Below, in pieces: positions 13,920-17,404 of a DNA stretch of 17,404 bases; within the stretch, counting starts at the first letter, position 1; each line of letters begins with the position of its first letter. The position numbers and the translations under genes are program-made. This stretch comes from Bacteroidetes bacterium UBA1952 (GTDB taxonomy: Bacteria; Bacteroidota; Bacteroidia; Chitinophagales; Chitinophagaceae): NCBI GenBank assembly GCA_002336725.1, contig DDEO01000158.1:1-17404 (forward strand), written 5' to 3'. The notes under the pieces were generated by a model. The model ran no database searches. It saw nothing but the letters and a program-made list of their open reading frames with translations, and was not told the origin of the DNA.

Positions 13920-14348
13920 ATGAAAAAAGTTCTTCTCGCCTGCTTTCTCGCTTGCGCATCGGCGGGCGCTGTAACCGCGCAAACTACTGAAACGCTGCAA
14001 ACCGACCCGGCAAAAGCGCCTCGTTTTAAGTTCAACGAAGAAGTCTATGACTTCGGAAACGTGAAAGAAGGCCCGCAGGCCGAACACGTATTTGCCTTCA
14101 AAAACACCGGCAAATCGCCGCTCATCATCAGTAATGTGAGTGCTTCCTGCGGCTGCACCACGCCCAACTGGTCTAAAGAACCCGTGCTGCCCGGCAAAAC
14201 CGGTAAAATCACGGTGATGTACAACACGCAAGGCCGCGTAGGCCCGATCGACAAGGCCGTTTATATCCAGTCGAACGCCGCGCTGCCGGAAGGCAAGGGC
14301 GACCGCTACGAACTGAAAATCAAAGGCACAGTGGTTCCGGCCAGCTAA
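13920..14348 (+). CDS. Secreted DUF1573 domain protein, second of tandem pair
   Basis: A 142-residue exported protein with a Sec signal peptide (1-20, ending GAVTA before Gln21) and one DUF1573 domain (about 36-138): YDFGNVKEG, FAFKNTGKSPLIISNV, SASCGCTTPNW, EPVLPGKTGKITVMYNTQGR. It is collinear with its upstream neighbour through the whole domain (CGCT, W, KEP.LPGK.G, TQGR.GP, SN), so the pair arose by tandem duplication. It lacks the long Ala/Thr linker of the first copy and has an insert (LPEGKGDRYE) before the last strand. The ATG at 13920 has an A/C-rich leader with no Shine-Dalgarno sequence. A strong terminator follows 25 bp after the stop. Confidence 0.9.
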   Translation: MKKVLLACFLACASAGAVTAQTTETLQTDPAKAPRFKFNEEVYDFGNVKEGPQAEHVFAFKNTGKSPLIISNVSASCGCTTPNWSKEPVLPGKTGKITVMYNTQGRVGPIDKAVYIQSNAALPEGKGDRYELKIKGTVVPAS

Positions 14349-14372
14349 TCGCTCTTTGCGTTGGATTTTTAT

Positions 14373-14409
14373 AAAAAAGGCTTCTGCATAAAATGCGGAA
14401 GCCTTTTTT
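14373..14409. terminator. Bidirectional terminator between DUF1573 and WbqC genes
   Basis: The 17-base arms 14373-14389 and 14393-14409 pair throughout with one G-T wobble and an AAA loop. The stem core is GGCTTC/GAAGCC with an A-run on one side and a T-run on the other. It follows the plus-strand DUF1573 gene and touches the stop codon of the converging WbqC gene, so it serves both. Confidence 0.88.
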
Positions 14410-14997
14410 TTATTTTAAAAGCGCCGCCGCTGCCGGACCTTCATTAAACAGGGCATCGAGTATGCTCATGCCCCGTAAAAAACCGGTGCGCTCCAAAAAC
14501 GGCTGTGTGTAGGCTTTTTCCGGAAACTGCCCGAAATCCAGCCAACGCTCGCGCCGGTCGCGGAGATTTATTTCCGGAAAATCGGTTGCCGGCTCCAGCG
14601 TTTGGGCCATGCGCAGCGCCTTCCGGCACCATTCAACCGAATCGGCGTTGAAGGCGGCAAGCGATTCATAAGGCGTGGTGAAAAGCAGTTGTAACGAAGG
14701 CTCGTAATGCTCAAAAAAAGGCGTGCGCCGGTAGATGCTGACGAGGCTGCGCCAGTGGTTGCGCTGCCAGGGAAGCCGGTTGTCGATGGCGATTTCGGCC
14801 ACCGGCCTGCGCTGCTCCCGCCCGCCCACAACGGGAATGGTGAGCCAGAGCGGGCCGTTGGAAGAAGCCAGCCGGTAGCGATTGCGAAGCCCCATTTTCC
14901 GGAAAGGCTCCGCTGCATCCAGCCGGACGGCAGACGATGCAAGCGCCTCGCGCCACCACAACAGCGGCGGAAAGGGCAAAAGAGAAAGGACAGTCAA
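14410..14997 (-). CDS. WbqC family protein
   Basis: About 195 residues from the proposed TTG start. WbqC-like proteins are found in polysaccharide and O-antigen regions of many bacteria, and their biochemical role is uncertain. Visible family features: an N-terminal LSLLPFPPLLWWREAL; FRKMGLRNRYRLASSNGPLWLTIPV; INDRLP-like IDNRLPWQRNHWRSLVSIYRRTPFFEHYEP; and the C-terminal SILDALFNEGP. An ATG exists at 15078, but it adds 27 residues without family similarity and overlaps the start of the divergent GWxTD gene. I prefer TTG at 14997, just before the conserved region. No other plausible start lies between them. It ends directly on a shared terminator. Confidence 0.85.
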   Translation of the reverse strand: MTVLSLLPFPPLLWWREALASSAVRLDAAEPFRKMGLRNRYRLASSNGPLWLTIPVVGGREQRRPVAEIAIDNRLPWQRNHWRSLVSIYRRTPFFEHYEPSLQLLFTTPYESLAAFNADSVEWCRKALRMAQTLEPATDFPEINLRDRRERWLDFGQFPEKAYTQPFLERTGFLRGMSILDALFNEGPAAAALLK

Positions 14998-15011
14998 GAG
15001 AGGAAGAAAGT

Positions 15012-15019
15012 TATTTTTG
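15012..15019 (+). promoter_or_regulatory. Candidate -7 element for the GWxTD-dapF operon
   Basis: TATTTTTG matches TAnnTTTG exactly, 25 bp before the ATG at 15045. I find no convincing -33 TTTG at the usual distance. It sits in the narrow gap between the divergent WbqC and GWxTD starts. Confidence 0.45.
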
Positions 15020-15044
15020 CAAAGAAAATCAGAGGCGTAAAAAT

Positions 15045-16514
15045 ATGAGACGGTTTTGGAGCTGGCTGTTGCCGGCAATGATGGCCGGCGGCAGCGCCTG
15101 GGCGCAGCAGGGCAATATCAATGTGAGTGTTTTCCGGGAATCGGCCACGCGCGGACGGGCAGATATCTCCTGGCAGATAGAACCTTCCGCGCTGCACTAT
15201 CAGCGGGTGAATACCGGCGACTCGCTGATTGCGGCAAGCTACGAAACCGAACTGCGCATCTACAAAGACACCGTGCTGGTGAAAACCGACCGCTGGCTTA
15301 CCCGCACGCCACCGGCCCTGCCCCGGCAGGCGGCGCGGCTCAACCTGACAGACGGCTATTCGCAGGCAGTGCCGCCCGGCAGCTACCGCGTCGAGATTCA
15401 GTGTACCGAGCCGCTTTCCCCCCAAACGGGCTTCACGCTCCGCCGCGAATTTGAAGTAGATACAACACGCCTTCAGGCCATCGCTACGCCGCAACTGCTC
15501 GATACGTTCTATACGGCGAGCGCGGGAACCCAAAATGTTTTTGTGCGAAATGGCAGCATGGCCCTTCCCCTCGTCGCCGATTTCCTGGGCGATGAAAAGC
15601 CGCTGCTGCATTTCTACACCGAAGCCTATGAACGCGCGGGGATGCACAAAGCCGGAAAATCCTTTCGCATAGAAAGCACCCTTCTGCGGGGCGATGCGCC
15701 TTTCGGGCGTTTCTCGCAAACGGATACCTGCACCTTTCGCGGCGGTGTGGCACAGGTGTTTGCAACGATGCCGATTGCCAAGCTGCCTTCCGGAAATTTT
15801 GTACTCCAGCTTCGTTTGCTCGATGAACAGGGCAAGGCATGGGGCATGAGCAGGCGTGCTTTTCAGCGCAGCAACGCCAACCCGGAAGCTGATACGATAG
15901 TAGGCGCCGCGCTGGATTCTATCCTTCGGGATGAAAATGCTGCGGAATATGTGGATGTTACCAAAACCTTTGTGCAGCCCTACAAACCGGCGCAACTGCG
16001 TGCGATTTTGCGTATGATTCAGCCCATTGCCACGCCCGAAGAGGGCATTGCTATCCGGACGCTTTCGCAGCAGGGCGCAGATGCGGCCTATATCCGCACC
16101 TTTATTTATGCCTTCTTCCGCTCCCGCAACCCCAAAGACCCGGAAGGCGGGTGGAAGACCTATTCCGACAAGGTGCGGACCGTAAACCGGCTTTTCAACC
16201 TCGGCGGACGCACGGGATACGAGACCGAGCGGGGTCGGGTATATCTGCAATACGGGCCGCCCACCGAGCGCATTCAGATGAATCAGGAGGCCGGCTCGCG
16301 GCCCTATGAAATCTGGCGCTACGACACGCTGCCCCGCGAAGAGAAGGGCGGAAATTTCTTATTTTTTCAGCCCGGCGGCCCTTTGGAAGATTTCCTGTTG
16401 CTCCACAGCACGGCCCCCGGCGAGCCGCGCAACCGCTCCTGGCGCGTGGGCCTGTATCTGCAACAAGGAAGCAACGAACGCTCGCGTGCCGAATCGTTTT
16501 TCCCCGAACGCTAA
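15045..16514 (+). CDS. GWxTD domain-containing exported protein
   Basis: A 489-residue exported protein of unknown function. The ATG at 15045 gives a Sec signal peptide (about 1-20, ending GGSAWA before Gln-Gln). The middle (about 25-330) is beta-rich and resembles the Ig-like arrangement usual in this family, with no catalytic motif seen. The C-terminal GWxTD region (about 345-450) contains FFRSRNPKDPEGGWKTY, a VRTVNRLFNLGG helix, GYETERGRVYLQYGPPTERI and PYEIWRYD. The name-giving motif is changed here: GYETERGRVY in place of the usual GWxTDRGRVY. The open frame continues upstream to 14937, but that would bury the signal peptide. dapF follows after 21 bp, so the two are probably one operon. 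It is divergent from WbqC. Confidence 0.88.
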   Translation: MRRFWSWLLPAMMAGGSAWAQQGNINVSVFRESATRGRADISWQIEPSALHYQRVNTGDSLIAASYETELRIYKDTVLVKTDRWLTRTPPALPRQAARLNLTDGYSQAVPPGSYRVEIQCTEPLSPQTGFTLRREFEVDTTRLQAIATPQLLDTFYTASAGTQNVFVRNGSMALPLVADFLGDEKPLLHFYTEAYERAGMHKAGKSFRIESTLLRGDAPFGRFSQTDTCTFRGGVAQVFATMPIAKLPSGNFVLQLRLLDEQGKAWGMSRRAFQRSNANPEADTIVGAALDSILRDENAAEYVDVTKTFVQPYKPAQLRAILRMIQPIATPEEGIAIRTLSQQGADAAYIRTFIYAFFRSRNPKDPEGGWKTYSDKVRTVNRLFNLGGRTGYETERGRVYLQYGPPTERIQMNQEAGSRPYEIWRYDTLPREEKGGNFLFFQPGGPLEDFLLLHSTAPGEPRNRSWRVGLYLQQGSNERSRAESFFPER

Positions 16515-16535
16515 CCAGCTTTTTAATTTCCGGAA

Positions 16536-17339
16536 ATGAACCCTGATCGCCTTATCTCTTTTGCTAAATACCACGGTGCGGGCAACGATTTCATCCTGAT
16601 TGACAACCGGCAGGGCGAATGTGAATTTACCCGGAAAGAAGTCGCCGCGCTCTGCCACCGTCGCTTTGGCATTGGCGCAGATGGGCTGATGCTGCTGGAA
16701 AAATCTGCAAACGCCGATTTTCGGATGGTATATTACAACGCCGATGGCGGCATCAGTACGCTTTGCGGAAACGGCAGCCGCTGCATCGTGGCTTTTGCGG
16801 CGCAACTGGGGATTATAAACGGCAGCGAAACGATTTTTGAAGCGGCAGACGGGCTGCACCGCGCGTGCCTGCTGCCCGATGGGCTTGTGGCGCTGGAGAT
16901 GGCCGATGTGGCGGGCATTTTTCCGGAAAAAGAAGGCGTTTTTCTGGATACCGGCTCGCCCCATTGGATTGTGTGGACCGGCAATGCGGCGGCGGAGGCC
17001 ATAGATGCGAAAGGCCGCGAAATCCGCAACCGGGCGCGTTTTGCGCCGGGCGGCACCAATGTAAATTTTGTAGAGAAAAGGAAGGACGAAACGTTGTATG
17101 TACGCACCTATGAGCGCGGCGTGGAGGCCGAGACGCTGAGCTGCGGAACGGGCGTAACGGCGGCGGCGATTGCGGCTGCGGGCGGAGAAACCGGCGTTTT
17201 CGACATCCAGATCGAAACGCCGGGCGGAAGGCTGCGCGTGGCGTTTGAAAAAAACAGCCCGGACAAAGCAGAGAAAGTCTGCCTGACCGGGCCGGCGCAG
17301 TTGGTTTTTTCCGGAAATTTCCGGCTCGCAGACCTGTAG
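16536..17339 (+). CDS. dapF: Diaminopimelate epimerase
   Basis: A 267-residue cytoplasmic, cofactor-independent racemase-type enzyme. It converts LL- to meso-diaminopimelate in lysine and peptidoglycan precursor synthesis. Catalytic cysteines are Cys77 in LCGNGSRC and Cys203 in TLSCGTGVTAA. Other family features are the N-terminal FAKYHGAGNDFILIDN, YYNADGG, LDTGSPHWIVW, FAPGGTNVNFVE and RTYERGVEAET. Length and residue order fit the family fully. The ATG at 16536 immediately follows the palindrome TTTCCGGAAA, which overlaps the place of a ribosome binding site. The gene lies 21 bp after the GWxTD gene on the same strand. The C-terminal codons contain another copy of the palindrome (17309-17316). 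No clear terminator is visible before the window ends. Confidence 0.97.
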   Translation: MNPDRLISFAKYHGAGNDFILIDNRQGECEFTRKEVAALCHRRFGIGADGLMLLEKSANADFRMVYYNADGGISTLCGNGSRCIVAFAAQLGIINGSETIFEAADGLHRACLLPDGLVALEMADVAGIFPEKEGVFLDTGSPHWIVWTGNAAAEAIDAKGREIRNRARFAPGGTNVNFVEKRKDETLYVRTYERGVEAETLSCGTGVTAAAIAAAGGETGVFDIQIETPGGRLRVAFEKNSPDKAEKVCLTGPAQLVFSGNFRLADL

Positions 17340-17404
17340 GGACTTTTTTTAGAGAAAGCCTTTTGTCGCGGCCCCTGCCGGAGGCGTATTTTCCGGAAAT
17401 AGAA

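Larger units (their letters stand above)
391..17398. repeat. Iterated palindrome TTCCGGAA, 22 copies across the window
   Basis: First bases of the copies by eye: 391, 2033, 2393, 2498, 3423, 3798, 4029, 4476, 4708, 9212, 10106, 12538, 12551, 13163, 14518, 14572, 14897, 15788, 16528, 16921, 17309, 17391. Most extend to TTTCCGGAAA or beyond. They lie in genes on both strands, in different codon phases (read as SGK, FRN, FPEK and others), in intergenic DNA and in the apex of the 4692-4731 terminator. Random expectation at this composition is below one copy. None lies between 4716 and 9211, which includes the whole protease gene. Confidence 0.85.

Noticed and set aside
14937..15044. N-terminal extension of the GWxTD gene
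   Set aside because: It overlaps WbqC on the other strand and would bury a clear signal peptide.
14994..16250. 418-codon open frame on the minus strand, and similar long antisense frames at 215-1342 and 1697-2647
   Set aside because: They mirror strongly supported plus-strand genes in high-G+C DNA, have no recognisable domains and show Arg/His/Ala-rich composition typical of shadow frames.
17340..17404. Terminator after dapF
   Set aside because: There is a T-run but no convincing stem before it, and the window ends here.
1..17404. tRNA, rRNA or known small RNA genes
   Set aside because: No cloverleaf arms, T-loop consensus or rRNA signature was seen on either strand by eye.

Overview
The window looks like chromosomal DNA of a Bacteroidota bacterium, probably from the Chitinophagales/Saprospirales side, though the exact taxon cannot be fixed from sequence alone. 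Supporting signs are: a TonB-dependent receptor with an N-terminal carboxypeptidase-like domain; a multidomain protease ending in a type IX secretion (T9SS) type A sorting domain; DUF1573, GWxTD and WbqC proteins; Bacteroidota-type promoters (TTTG, 17-23 nt, TAnnTTTG); and A/T-rich leaders without Shine-Dalgarno sequences.

Layout. 1-202: leader with eight 10-bp tandem repeats. 203-4671 (+): an outer-membrane TonB-dependent receptor followed by a predicted beta-helix surface lipoprotein, a plausible uptake pair. A perfect 40-bp palindromic terminator then separates them from a convergent 1404-residue M4 metalloprotease (8974-4760, -). Just upstream of the protease start, at 9180-9407, lies a second, decapitated copy of the 3' end of the beta-helix gene. 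9519-12967 (-): a CCA-adding/poly(A) polymerase-type nucleotidyltransferase framed by inverted dispersed repeats, an Rpn-type PD-(D/E)XK nuclease, and a family 9 glycosyltransferase of LPS core synthesis. 13342-14348 (+): two tandem secreted DUF1573 proteins. 14410-14997 (-): a WbqC-family protein. 15045-17339 (+): a GWxTD protein followed closely by diaminopimelate epimerase (dapF).

The genes are mostly cell-envelope functions (uptake, LPS, periplasmic or surface proteins, peptidoglycan precursor) mixed with housekeeping (cca, dapF). Two parts look accessory. The protease and the Rpn nuclease are visibly more A+T-rich than their neighbours, and both lack the short palindrome described next.

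The most unusual signal is not a gene. The palindrome TTCCGGAA, usually extended to TTTCCGGAAA, occurs 22 times by my count, in all reading frames, between genes, in the apex of a terminator and next to a start codon. Base composition would predict well under one copy. It is absent from the 4.2-kb protease gene. This resembles highly iterated palindromes (HIP1) or DNA-uptake-type repeats. A second notable signal is the mosaic duplication of the beta-helix gene 3' end on either side of the protease: 147 bp that are almost identical, then an abrupt drop to about 75 % identity.
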